Counted from the stretch's first letter, positions 53,128-63,089 are shown. The stretch: DNA of 64,000 nucleotides from Entamoeba invadens IP1 (GCF_000330505.1 NW_004443648.1:1128483-1192482); one strand, 5' to 3'. Notes: a model not told the origin generated them from the letters alone. Translations and numbers: made by a program.

Positions 53128-54092
53128 TTACTCATTCTCCTCTTTCGGTACTTTCCGTGGTCTTCCTCGCTTTCTCTTTGGCTTCTCTTCAATAAGTTGA
53201 GAAGACAATTTCTGTATTTTCTCAACTGGCTTTCGAATGGGCTTTAGATCACTTCTTTGTGTTTTTGAGTCTTCCAGTTTCTCCTTTTTAACAGTGACTA
53301 ACATCTCTTTATTTTCGTTCTGTTTAAGTTTAAAGTCCTTTTTCTTCTTAGGAGGTATTTGTTTCACGATTTCGCACTGTGAAGGAAGTTGCTGGTAATG
53401 TCGAGTGAGTTCGACAAGAGGCTTCGAATTGGGAGTTTGAATGTCTTCTTGTTCAGAAAAATTTGATCGTTTTGTGTGTGTTTTGTTTCTTTTTAAATTG
53501 TTTTGAGGACTTATTTGTGGCTTCTTATCGTCTTTTATTTGCTTTGTAGGTTTTTGAATAATTTCTTCAATTGAAGAAGATGTAGATGTGGACACTTCAA
53601 AGTTTTCCTTTTCTTTGTTGATATGACAATTTGTGTTCTCCGATTCATCCGAATATTCCAAACTCTCTTCCGATGACCCACAGTCATAAATATTTAAAGG
53701 AAGGTCTTCACTGTTTGAAGATTCATTTGTGGTCTTAAATTCACTCTTCTCGACACTCTCGAGTGTCTGCTCAAACTTCTCCAAGTCCTCCCTTTTCTTC
53801 TCTTTTGTAAAACCCTCTGGTAATCCATTTAAGGCATCTTCTTTGATTTTTACGCCTTGTTCCAATTGATGTTTTCTTATTCGTGACGACCGTCTAACAT
53901 GAGGTGGTGTCTTTTCGTTTGACAAACTAATGTCTAATTTACATTCTTTACAGTACATTGAGTCCCTTAAAAAGTCGCGGACGGTGAGTAGTTTCCCACA
54001 TCGCGCACATTTCTTTTCCTTTGTGTTAACTTTTATTATTAATACAAAAATTAAAAAAGTGTCGAACAAACAATTGGACAGATGTCTGACAT
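53128..54092 (-). CDS. Zinc-ribbon and AT-hook protein
   Basis: I propose a 21-nt first exon (54092-54072, MSDICPI), a 53-nt intron with donor GTTTGT and an AAAG acceptor, and exon 2 from 54018 to 53128, giving 303 aa. Exon 2 opens with a zinc ribbon or knuckle (CARCGKL ... MYCKECK), followed by a basic RRSSRIRKH patch, a long Ser/Glu/Lys-rich disordered region and a C-terminal AT-hook (KRKRGRPRKVP). That combination points to a chromatin or DNA-binding protein that prefers AT-rich minor grooves. The unspliced frame starts without an ATG. The acceptor could also be two codons further on. Confidence 0.65.
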
Positions 54093-54454
54093 CTCCTCAC
54101 TTGTTGTTTCTTGTTATGTTTTATAGTAAAAACTCTTTTTTTGTTCTTCTAAAAATATGGTTTTTAATTAGTAAATGATTACTATTTTGTTGGTTTTGAT
54201 CCATACTTATATCTATAATAAATTTAAATTAAAAATATAGTAATTATAAAGAACACGAAAAAGTCAATAAAACAAAGTTAATAAAAAAGTAAAGAAAAAC
54301 GATAGAAAATTTAGTAATAAATTAATTTTAATTTTAAATAAAATAATTCCAGAAGACCAAAACAACTAACAAAACAAGAAGTAAACCCTTTTTAGAAGGA
54401 ATTTAATTATTCATACAATAACTCAGAAACTTTAATTTACTTTTTCATCGAAGT
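54093..54454. other. AT-rich divergent promoter region
   Basis: About 360 bases between the AT-hook gene and eIF2A. Homopolymer-rich and without a recognisable gene. Confidence 0.5.
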
Positions 54455-55954
54455 ATGAAGCCAACCACCCCATCATATCCCTGTTCTATTTTACTTAAAG
54501 ATGGACTCTCTTTTCAAGACGATATTCCAAAGGTTTCATCTTTGAAAATAGACATTGAAGCTCTTCAATCTTCTTATCTTCCTAGTGGTGACATTATAGT
54601 AATAACTAAGTCTGGTGCTGTGGTGTACAGTAAAGAGACCAAAGAAGTTATATTCCAAGTCGACCTTCCAAACATCGAGAAATTCAGTTATAGTCCACAA
54701 GGAAGATATTTAGTCTTCTGGCAATTAATTCCTCTTCAATACGTCCAAGGCGAGAATGGGCCACAAAAGGTGAAACAAGAGGAAAAGCCAACTTTACACG
54801 TTTTTGATACTAAACACCCCAAAGACCCTATATACTCGGTCATGCAAAAGAACATCCAAATCTGGCCGATCATTCAATTTAATATTAATGAGACGTTAAT
54901 GGCCCATTTAGCTTCCACAGTCTATTTCTATGATGTTTCCGAGTCTCGCATCACAAAAGCTGAGAAACAGTACAACGCAACGGTAGTGAGGAATTTCGCG
55001 TGGTGCAAAAGCGCGGACTCCCCAAATCTGTTTGCAGGGTTCTCCCCGGAGAACGCTAAGAAGTCACAACCTGCACGTCTCTTTGTGTCGAATTATCCAA
55101 ATATTGGATCGACGATCACTTCAACTTCATTCTTCAAAGCACAGTTCTCTGAGCTGAAATGGTCTCCGAAAGGCAATTTAGTGATCTGTAAAGCACAGAC
55201 TTCCGTCGATTCGAGCGGACAAAGTTATTATGGAGAAAGTACTTTACACTTCGTTTCAATAGCAGACTCTTCAAAGAACGCAACTCTTCCGCAACCGACC
55301 GGACCTGTTTATGATGCCGTCTTTAATTCCGATGGGACACTTATGGCGAGTGTCGCGGGGTATATGCCCGCTACCGTCGAAGTGTTTAAAGTGCTTCAAA
55401 GTGGGAAGTTTATATCTGTGAAGAAGTTTGAGAATCAAAGTCGGAACGAATTGAAGTTTTCACCGAACGATCAATTTTTGGCGGTCGCAGGGTTCGGGAA
55501 TTGTCCCGGAGAAGTCGACGTGTATGAAACAACCACGTGGAAAATGGTCAGTGAATTTGAAGCGCATTGTACGACGGAATGGAATTGGACAAGTGACTCG
55601 AAAAGTGTAGTGTTCTGTGGGTGTTTCCCACGTCGCCATTTTGAAAACTTCATTAAAATTTGTAACGTTTTTAACGTACAAGAGAAAAGCGTTGATTTTG
55701 GAGACAAACTACTTCATCTCTTTTTAAAACCAACCCCCATTAATATGGATAAAGTAGAGGGAACTACTATTATAGGTAAAAAGAAAGAAGAATCTCAAAG
55801 TGCGTATGTCCCCCCTTCACTGAGAGGTGCGAAAAAAGATTGTGACGAATATGACCCAATGCCCGCTCCAGGACAAAAATCAACTCGAAAGAAACACACA
55901 AAAAAAGTGAATAAAAAAGCAAAAAAAGCAGATGACGATTTGTACGACTTTTAA
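54455..55954 (+). CDS. EIF2A: Translation initiation factor eIF2A
   Basis: 499-aa WD-repeat beta-propeller. The eIF2A signature is visible in segments such as FSYSPQGRYLVFWQ near residue 87, FNINETLMAHLA, LKWSPKGNLVICKAQT, YDAVFNSDGTLMASVAGYMPATVEVF and the EAHCTTEWNWTSDSK region. The C-terminal part has the family's YVPPSLRGA motif, followed by a Lys-rich tail that contacts RNA or ribosomes. eIF2A delivers initiator or non-AUG start tRNA to the 40S subunit independently of eIF2. ATG at 54455 begins a clean uninterrupted frame. The AT-hook gene diverges from it upstream. Confidence 0.9.
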   Translation: MKPTTPSYPCSILLKDGLSFQDDIPKVSSLKIDIEALQSSYLPSGDIIVITKSGAVVYSKETKEVIFQVDLPNIEKFSYSPQGRYLVFWQLIPLQYVQGENGPQKVKQEEKPTLHVFDTKHPKDPIYSVMQKNIQIWPIIQFNINETLMAHLASTVYFYDVSESRITKAEKQYNATVVRNFAWCKSADSPNLFAGFSPENAKKSQPARLFVSNYPNIGSTITSTSFFKAQFSELKWSPKGNLVICKAQTSVDSSGQSYYGESTLHFVSIADSSKNATLPQPTGPVYDAVFNSDGTLMASVAGYMPATVEVFKVLQSGKFISVKKFENQSRNELKFSPNDQFLAVAGFGNCPGEVDVYETTTWKMVSEFEAHCTTEWNWTSDSKSVVFCGCFPRRHFENFIKICNVFNVQEKSVDFGDKLLHLFLKPTPINMDKVEGTTIIGKKKEESQSAYVPPSLRGAKKDCDEYDPMPAPGQKSTRKKHTKKVNKKAKKADDDLYDF

Positions 55955-56120
55955 TTGAGTTGTAAGTAATTACTGAGATTTTTTTGTTATTCAAAATGTT
56001 TTTTTGATTTGAAAAAATTGTAAAAGTTTGAATTATGTGGAATTGGTGTTTATTATATTAAATCATTCTAGTATATTACTATAATTACTATTAATTAATA
56101 TGAATTGATTTGGTTATATA

Positions 56121-56248
56121 CAGAGGTTTCCAAAATAATTATTGACGAAAATGTGGTATTATAACGTACGAATTTATAAGAGAAAATGAATATTTTGGTT
56201 ATAAAATGGTGACGTGGGTAATTAGCATTGTGATTATAAAAACCTCTG
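56121..56248. mobile_element. 128-bp hAT-like MITE
   Basis: Ends are CAGAGGTTT (56121) and AAACCTCTG (to 56248), a perfect 9-bp inverted repeat, bordered on both sides by the 8-bp direct repeat GTTATATA. CAGAGG-type termini and 8-bp target duplications are the hAT superfamily pattern. It is too short to encode anything. Confidence 0.6.
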
Positions 56249-56467
56249 GTTATATAATTTACAAAATAATTGAATAAATATACAATGGTTATTTTATAGT
56301 AAATTTTTCTTTAAAAAGGATGTTGAAGGTCTACTTCTTGAGTCCAAGTGTGAAGTTAAATAATAATAATAAATATGACATGAAAAATAAAATAAAATAA
56401 ACCTCAAACATGTCAACCACGTCATCACAATCACATCATTTCCACGTCACTTTTTTAATAAATAGAT

Positions 56468-56472
56468 GAACT
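56468..56472 (+). promoter_or_regulatory. GAAC element
   Basis: GATGAACT, 26 nt upstream of the SGT1 ATG. Confidence 0.4.
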
Positions 56473-56498
56473 GAATAAGAGACTCATAGTGTGTACCG

Positions 56499-57059
56499 AT
56501 GTCACTTCGGTATGATTGGTATCAGCAAGGTGGCTTTGTAATCATTGATGTCTTCGAAAAGAATGTCCCGAAGGAGAACGTCAAAATTGACTTTGAAGAG
56601 GAGCAAGTGACCATAGAAGTGAAAGTAGGAGAAGAGACCAAAACGCAGATCATTGACAATTTGTTTGGTGCGTATGACACCGCCGCGTCGACATATCGTG
56701 TCGGGAAAGTCAAAATTGAAATCAAATTGAAAAAGAAAGACGGCGCTAATTGGGACAACTTGACAAAAGGAAAGGAGTCGCACCACCAAGAAAGTGCGTT
56801 AAACGCTAATAGAAAGGATTGGGATGCTATCAACAAACAGGCAGACGAAGAGTTGAAAGACGTCCATGAAGGTGGACCAAATGCCGGATTCCAAGATCTT
56901 TATAGACAAGCCACTGAAGAACAGAGAAGAGCTATGAATAAGAGTTTTGTCGAGTCGGGAGGAACAGTTTTAAATATGAATTGGGAAGAAGTCGAACATA
57001 AGAAGTTCGACGTTTCTGCTCCTGAACACGCCGAATTGAAGACGTGGGGAAAGGACTAA
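56499..57059 (+). CDS. SGT1-like HSP90 co-chaperone (CS-SGS, no TPR)
   Basis: 186-aa protein. Residues 1-80 are a CS (p23-like) domain: RYDWYQQGGFVIIDVF at the start and VGKVKIEIKLKKK as the last strand. Residues about 100-186 are the SGS motif: RKDWDAINKQADEELK, GGPNAGFQDLYRQATEEQRRAMNKSFVESGGTVL and NWEEV. SGT1 links HSP90 to SCF ubiquitin ligases and kinetochore or immune-receptor clients. The N-terminal TPR repeats of plant and human SGT1 are absent, as in several protists, so contact with SKP1 may be lost. A GAAC element precedes the ATG. Confidence 0.88.
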   Translation: MSLRYDWYQQGGFVIIDVFEKNVPKENVKIDFEEEQVTIEVKVGEETKTQIIDNLFGAYDTAASTYRVGKVKIEIKLKKKDGANWDNLTKGKESHHQESALNANRKDWDAINKQADEELKDVHEGGPNAGFQDLYRQATEEQRRAMNKSFVESGGTVLNMNWEEVEHKKFDVSAPEHAELKTWGKD

Positions 57060-57568
57060 ACAACTATTTGTTATTTATTAGTTTTATTTTTAATTCATTA
57101 TACTATCATAGGTAATAATATAGTTAATAATTAATAATAGTTTATTATAGAATAATTTACTATCAAAAAAATAAAACACAAAGATTTTTAATAAATTATT
57201 TTATAAAAGATTTTTTTATGTATTAATAATAATTAATAAAATTAATATAAAATATAATACATTTGGATATATCAAATATAATTAATTCTTAATATATAAT
57301 TAGAAATGATTATTTTTTCGAAACACTTCGAACAGAAAATTCAAAGGTTTTAGAAAACTGAAGATTATTAAATTGATAATTATAATAAACAATCAATAAA
57401 AAATATAAAATGACTCAATGAAAAAAAAATGATTGTAATTATTTTAGTCATTAGATTAAATTAATTATTAATGAATTATATTAAATAAATAATGAATAAA
57501 TAAGAAGAGAATACCGAAGAAGGTTCCATTAGCAATAAAAAGAAACTCATTTGAACCGAAAATTTGAA
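57060..57568. other. AT-rich intergenic region
   Basis: About 510 bases, nearly all A and T, upstream of the saposin-like gene. A TTGAACC sequence 12-18 nt before that ATG may be its GAAC element. No gene recognised. Confidence 0.5.
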
Positions 57569-57856
57569 ATGAAAGCTTTCTTGTGTGTCTTCTTGATTTT
57601 TACTGTTTTCACACTTGCTGCCGACCCAGCTGTATGTTCATGGTGCAAAACTTTGATTGGGCAAATCGAACAGTTGCAAGCTAAACACGGAAGACAAACA
57701 GTAGAAGATTACATTGATGAGCTTTGCAGCATTGCCACTGATGAGGCTCTCCAAGTCTGCAAGGATTGGGAAGCTTATGGAATGTCTAAAGTCATTGATG
57801 CCATTATGGCCCAGGAAGACCCAACAGCTGTCTGCAAGGCTACTGGTTCCTGCTAA
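57569..57856 (+). CDS. Saposin-like peptide of the amoebapore family
   Basis: ATG at 57569 opens a 95-aa precursor with a 17-residue signal peptide. The frame extends six codons upstream without an ATG. The mature part of about 77 residues has six cysteines in saposin-B spacing: a CxxC pair near the start, two in the middle and two at the end, which form three disulfides around a five-helix bundle. In Entamoeba such secreted granule peptides permeabilise membranes of ingested bacteria and host cells, and this has the size and layout of that family. The conserved His just before the last Cys of the classic amoebapores is absent (ATGSC), so its pH response or activity may differ. Membrane activity is inferred from family alone. 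Confidence 0.82.
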   Translation: MKAFLCVFLIFTVFTLAADPAVCSWCKTLIGQIEQLQAKHGRQTVEDYIDELCSIATDEALQVCKDWEAYGMSKVIDAIMAQEDPTAVCKATGSC

Positions 57857-57967
57857 TTCATTTTTACTATATTTTTATTATAATCAAAATCTGGGAATCG
57901 TTCAAAAAGTGTGTGATACTTACTTAATTTGTCGAACTCGTTACAAAATGTGGAGAAACTATATGAA

Positions 57968-60900
57968 TTAATAATTAAAAGAACCTTTTAATAGTTCCTT
58001 CTTGTCATTTGCTGGTATTGAGGATCTTCCGATGTTGTACAATAACAACGTGTTCACATCAGTCTTCAGAACCTTTTCTCTGTATTTCAGTCGCGTGTTT
58101 GGGACGCTGAGACTTGCCCCGTCTTGATCGACCAACCAATTCATCTTCTCCTTCTCGTCATACGACGAAATGATCACAGAGTTCTGTGCTATTTCGTTCA
58201 CATCCGTTGCTGTTAGTTTGAAACTTTTAACTGCATTTGCGTACTCTTCGATTAGTGGTTGTTTAGTTGTATGTGAGTGCATCGGCGCATCAGTAGCTAA
58301 AGTGACCCGCATCCCCCTCATAAAGTACTTCACAAAAGGATGCTCGACACTATCATACAGAAATTTGTCATAAATGGGACAGCAGCTAATCCCTATTTGA
58401 GCTAAGATGAATAAATACTGCAACATGTTTTGATCGTCTAAAGTGATTCCGTGAGAAATCGAGTCGGCCGTCAGAAACGCGGAGGCGCAGTGCATTGGAT
58501 CCCCCGTCTCCCCACAATGCGGTCGAAACACAAAGGTGTTAAGCCTCAAACTCTTTCGTAAATTGTTTAACACTGAAATGTTCATTCGTAAGAAAAAGAT
58601 CCAATATTGGAATGGTGGCTCGGATGGTTCCTTGTATTCCGAAGGTAACACTCTTTCTATATTACCGTTAGTTGAGTAGATACTTTCATCCCCTTTCATA
58701 TCAAAGCTGCCAACCCTAAGTAAAAATTTGAACACTTCTGGATGCTCTGATGGGTTCAGTGTAGCTTCAAGGAGTGGTCCAAAGATGTTGCAAATGATCT
58801 CTTCGAAGTTCTTGACGTTCTTCTCATTCCTCAATTTGATGTAATCACGAGTTATTTGGATACTGAGGATGTTCTCTGTAGAGTCTAATATGCCCTCTGT
58901 GTCTAGCATCTTGGCTAACTTCAAAATATCACCAGAACTCTTTCCATTGATCCGAAGACCTATTTCACTCTTGAGGAATTTACTCTGGTTCTTGTTAAAC
59001 CAATTCTGTTGAAGTAACTCGCCATAGTACTTTCCTTTCTCGACGTTGTTCGTTGTCAAGAACAAATTTCGCATTTCACGGCGGTTGAAAAGGCGATCAC
59101 GCGACCTCCAGAGATCGTACCGTTGAATCACCGAAGGGTCGAAGGTGACGTCGAGGCTCTCCAATGTCATTTTAGTCTTGTCGATATAAAAGATGTTCAT
59201 TGCACTCTTCAAAGTCACGTTCTTGAAAACTCTTGTAAGGCCTTCTTTTGTCTCGACCTCAAGTTGCTTGAACACAACTTTCTCTGTATCGGAATTCACC
59301 TTTTCTTTAATGAACTCTAAGAGTGCTTTTGGGTGAAATGACCTTGACCCTGTTAACACCGTATCTATCTTTACCGAAGTGTCAAAATCGTTTTTCAGTT
59401 CTTTCATTTCAAAAGCTTCAGTTGAGTGATTCAACAGTTTGTGGAGCTTAAAAAGCTCCTCTCTGATTTTCAGTTGTTTGTAACCAAATGTCCTTGACTC
59501 TCCACCAGAAACAAAATTGACCAACGAGTTGTAGTCCGACATGAATTCACTGTATTTGATTGTTGGGAAGTATTCTTGATTCTTTTCAAGTCGAATTGAA
59601 TGCCACAAATTTGCGTGTGTATTCTCAAAGCACTTTTTACACAATTTCTGATTACAGTCCACACATTGCACAAAGGTGGTTGATGTTGTACAAAGGTCAC
59701 AGACCATATTGGGGGTGTCATAGACCCCGTACACCCCATTCTTTATCGAACAGTAAAACCTCTTCCCCCTCTTATTTTCACTCTTTTGTTTTCCAATAAA
59801 AATTGGTTTGTCCTCGTTAATCTCGTCGTCTTTTTCGTCAAAGCTCAAACTGTTCAAGTCGAAGTCGTCTTGTTTTGAAATGTACTTTTCTCTCAGTGAA
59901 ATGTAGTAAGTGATATTTCGCATTATTTGAACTTCATTCTCGTTCTTCGTTTTAAATTCCAAGTAGACTTTAGTTCTTGGGATGTCCACAAACACGCCAT
60001 TGATATTGTTTTGTGTGAGCGCTTTGAGTACCTCACTTTCCGTTTCTAACAGTCGCTTTCTAAAAATCGAGCGACTGGAATTGGTGACGGAAAGATTTAA
60101 CATCCCAATCTTCTCTTCTTTGGAGAAGCCAGACTGTCGGACTGAGTTGTAACAAATTTCTACCAAATCATCATCGGTGTACTTATACATGTTCTGTGCC
60201 ATAGAGTATTCTTCAAGTAACGGTTCGACGGTTTTGTGCACTCGCAAAGGTTTGTCCGTCGACAGTGAAACGTTCAATCCGACCGCAAAGAAGTTATTAA
60301 AAGGGTTCGAAGAATAACTCCCAAGGTTTCTTGAGTGTGTAGCCATTGGTGCTTGTGATATAGGAAGTTGGTCCAAATAGAACAAATATTGTAACGTAGT
60401 GTTGTCTTCCAATTTGAGTGCTTGTGAGACTCCATTCGTCATTAAATAGCCTGCAATTAAATGACTGTAGTGACCAGTCTTTCCGCAATGGGGGCGGAAA
60501 TCAAATGTGTTCAACCCTTTCATTGTCCTCAAAATATTCAGAGAGACAATGTTACTATAAAAATAGTACAAGTAGATGTAATATGACACATTCTGTTTTT
60601 CGCTTGTTGTTGGGTCGAATTGAGAGAGTGTGATAGACTCTACAAACCCTTCTTCTCCATCAGAGTCAAAACCACTTATTTGTTGCAAGAACAACGAAAG
60701 TTCTTTGTATTTTTCTGTGTGTAAAGTAGCTTCGAATAATGGATGAAAGAAGTTTGATATGTACTTCGCGAAGTTCACACTTTCACTCTTTTTTGTATTA
60801 TACAGTGTCACAAAGTGTTCGTAATTTCGATGAAACTCAATGAGAAACTTATTGTGACTTGATATCACATTATTTGTAGTTGCCCAATGCGATAACTTGA

Positions 60901-61963
60901 ACCATTCATCTTCGTCGTCTCCTCTTACAACAAGTCGCATTTCACAAAATGTGTTGGTCTCTTCTAGTTTACTGAATTGGTGCTTAAGAAGTTCGGCAAA
61001 GAGTTTTCCTTCATTGTAATTTTCACTCTCGAGAAAGATGGAGCTGAGTGAATTTTTGTCTTCGACCTCCCCTATTTGGCGAAGTGTCATTTTGTCTAAA
61101 TTGATTTTGTGGTCATCACAGAATTCAGTCAAATTCTCTTTCTTCTTGTTTTTGTTCTCATAAATGGGATTTAAGTCGCTCTTGTGCTCTTTAATGAATT
61201 TTAAAAGGACGCTCTCGGTCACTGCCCAATTCGCATGAATGTGCGTGTCGACTTTACAACACTCAAAAAAGGTTTTGCCGTTTCTGTGTGTACTCAATTG
61301 AAGAATTTTGTGAAGATTAAATCTGTTCTCAAGCTCTTGTAAGCGTTCCATTGTAAACGTTTTAGTCGGAGCATCTTCAATCAATTTGAGTACTGTCTCA
61401 AAATCTATTAAGTAACTCTCGATCGAATTCGGGGTAAATAAAGTGCGACCACTTGTGGTGTCAATTATCTCGTAAACACCTCTGTTCTGTGAAAAAGTGA
61501 TAGTATCAAAATATCCATTGGTGTCTTGTTGAAAAGTTTCAGTTTTATCACACGATGGTTTGTTGCTTTCGTGTAAAGGAAACACACTCATAAAAGTCCC
61601 TCCATTTTCTTGAGTCATTTTTTTCTCTAAATTTTTTGTTTCATTTTTTTGAACGCCATTTTCCTTTAAAAAGGTAATTAAATTATTTACATCGACTTTC
61701 ATATACTTTTCTCTGTAACTTTTGATCTTTAAAATATTCCCAGCAGCAGTTATCCTTTCTTTATCAATCCATTTTGTCGATCTCATAATTTGCACGTCTG
61801 AATCTGTCTGAAGTGTCGGGCTAATTGTAAGAGGAGATTTTGTCACGTGATTGATTTTGTCTTGTGCAAAGTTGATGATCTTTGAAAACTGAAATCCCTT
61901 CTCTTTTAAAGGAATAGAAATTGGATGGTGAATTTGCGTTGTTGCATCATTGGAAAGTGACAT
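57968..61963 (-). CDS. Fused double AMP-deaminase-like protein with a central B-box
   Basis: 1331 aa from the ATG 61961-61963. Two AMP deaminase-like domains lie in tandem. Domain 1 has the zinc motif THIHAN near residue 240, FRPHCGK near 491 and STDKP near 567. Domain 2 has the matching FRPHCGE near 1146 and ATDAP near 1222, but its HxH motif is replaced by DTVLTGS near 867. Between them, near 754-790, a B-box-like zinc finger (CDLC, CVDC, CKKC, H) is present. AMP deaminase converts AMP to IMP. Here domain 1 lacks the catalytic Glu (HCGE to HCGK) and domain 2 lacks the metal His pair, so neither half is complete by itself. It may be a regulatory pseudoenzyme, or the halves may pair. The open frame is uninterrupted. 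Confidence 0.85.
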   Translation of the reverse strand: MSLSNDATTQIHHPISIPLKEKGFQFSKIINFAQDKINHVTKSPLTISPTLQTDSDVQIMRSTKWIDKERITAAGNILKIKSYREKYMKVDVNNLITFLKENGVQKNETKNLEKKMTQENGGTFMSVFPLHESNKPSCDKTETFQQDTNGYFDTITFSQNRGVYEIIDTTSGRTLFTPNSIESYLIDFETVLKLIEDAPTKTFTMERLQELENRFNLHKILQLSTHRNGKTFFECCKVDTHIHANWAVTESVLLKFIKEHKSDLNPIYENKNKKKENLTEFCDDHKINLDKMTLRQIGEVEDKNSLSSIFLESENYNEGKLFAELLKHQFSKLEETNTFCEMRLVVRGDDEDEWFKLSHWATTNNVISSHNKFLIEFHRNYEHFVTLYNTKKSESVNFAKYISNFFHPLFEATLHTEKYKELSLFLQQISGFDSDGEEGFVESITLSQFDPTTSEKQNVSYYIYLYYFYSNIVSLNILRTMKGLNTFDFRPHCGKTGHYSHLIAGYLMTNGVSQALKLEDNTTLQYLFYLDQLPISQAPMATHSRNLGSYSSNPFNNFFAVGLNVSLSTDKPLRVHKTVEPLLEEYSMAQNMYKYTDDDLVEICYNSVRQSGFSKEEKIGMLNLSVTNSSRSIFRKRLLETESEVLKALTQNNINGVFVDIPRTKVYLEFKTKNENEVQIMRNITYYISLREKYISKQDDFDLNSLSFDEKDDEINEDKPIFIGKQKSENKRGKRFYCSIKNGVYGVYDTPNMVCDLCTTSTTFVQCVDCNQKLCKKCFENTHANLWHSIRLEKNQEYFPTIKYSEFMSDYNSLVNFVSGGESRTFGYKQLKIREELFKLHKLLNHSTEAFEMKELKNDFDTSVKIDTVLTGSRSFHPKALLEFIKEKVNSDTEKVVFKQLEVETKEGLTRVFKNVTLKSAMNIFYIDKTKMTLESLDVTFDPSVIQRYDLWRSRDRLFNRREMRNLFLTTNNVEKGKYYGELLQQNWFNKNQSKFLKSEIGLRINGKSSGDILKLAKMLDTEGILDSTENILSIQITRDYIKLRNEKNVKNFEEIICNIFGPLLEATLNPSEHPEVFKFLLRVGSFDMKGDESIYSTNGNIERVLPSEYKEPSEPPFQYWIFFLRMNISVLNNLRKSLRLNTFVFRPHCGETGDPMHCASAFLTADSISHGITLDDQNMLQYLFILAQIGISCCPIYDKFLYDSVEHPFVKYFMRGMRVTLATDAPMHSHTTKQPLIEEYANAVKSFKLTATDVNEIAQNSVIISSYDEKEKMNWLVDQDGASLSVPNTRLKYREKVLKTDVNTLLLYNIGRSSIPANDKKELLKGSFNY

Positions 61964-62380
61964 TTCTTTAATTTATTTTTGACTTTTTTTAAAGGGTTTT
62001 TTACAATAAAAAACGCCAATATTCAATATTTTTTCAACAGAACTATGGGTGTTCTAATTATTTTTGGTTGCTATATACTTACTTAAAAAGTCGGGATAAA
62101 AACCCAATATTTTTCTTATTCTTTTTCTTCACCGTTTTTTTATATAAAACCAGTAATAAAACACTTTTTTTTCATAATTGTATTTTTTAATTATTTATAT
62201 TATATTTATAATTATTCAAGTTTATTATTATAAACAAATTATTAAAAAGTTAATTATATAATTAAAAATTATTTATAAATTTGTTGGTGTTTAACAATGA
62301 ATTTAGAATAAATATTGACGTTTTAAGATTATAAGATAAGAATAATAAGTTCAAACAGTAAAAAATAAAAAAATGGTTGT
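61964..62380. other. AT-rich intergenic region
   Basis: About 420 bases without a recognisable gene. It is the upstream region of the deaminase-like gene. Confidence 0.5.
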
Positions 62381-62578
62381 TTAAACGGCCCAATTAGGAG
62401 CAATATTGCTTTGTCCATAATCAAAGGAGTTTGTGCAATATCTACAATTGCAACAGTAGTTAGCAGATTCTCTCTTTTTCCCACTTTGGTCTTTACCACA
62501 CCAGTTGCATTGACATTTGCCGCATTTGCAACATCTTTGCCAATCACTATGATGACAGTATGGACAGTCGTATCCCAT
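62381..62578 (-). CDS. Small Cys-rich protein, 65 aa
   Basis: ATG at 62576-62578. Upstream codons in the same frame lack another ATG. The protein contains 12 cysteines in paired clusters (CPYC, CCKC, CQCNWC, CCNCRYC) with an HH pair, the pattern of a double zinc ribbon or metallothionein-like binder. There is no signal peptide, so it should be intracellular. It is not one of the long CxxC receptor ectodomains elsewhere in the window, since it is too short and has no repeat phase. I do not recognise the family. Confidence 0.6.
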   Translation of the reverse strand: MGYDCPYCHHSDWQRCCKCGKCQCNWCGKDQSGKKRESANYCCNCRYCTNSFDYGQSNIAPNWAV

Positions 62579-63089
62579 TTTGATTAATAATAATAAATAG
62601 GTGTTTATATACCGCATATTACAACATCAAATAATTACAAACATCACTGCTTGTTTGGTTTAAACATTACTATTTTATTGGTTATTTTAAAATGTTTATT
62701 TTTAATTGATAAATATAAGAATAAAGAATTGATAAATAATACAGTTTTCTTATTAAAAAATATTTTATTTACAACTAAAAGAATTATAAAAACATTATCA
62801 ATATTTTAACAACAAATAATCAATGTTATTTCTTTAAGATTAGTATATATTTGATAATAATTATTAATTTTTATGTTTGAAAAATAAAAAACATTTATTT
62901 AAACAATAAAAAAACAAATATTTTTTAAAGTGATTATTTTAATATCATTTTTAATTATTTGACCACTTTAAAAACCAAATACACCATAAAAACACTGTAA
63001 AGTTTTTAAAGAAGAATTAAAAACATTAAAATTAATTCAATTGTTATAATATTTATATATTTAAATATTTAAACTCGTTATTTTATTTG
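62579..63089. other. AT-rich divergent promoter region
   Basis: About 510 bases between the Cys-rich gene and the GTPase gene. A/T tracts only. Confidence 0.5.
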
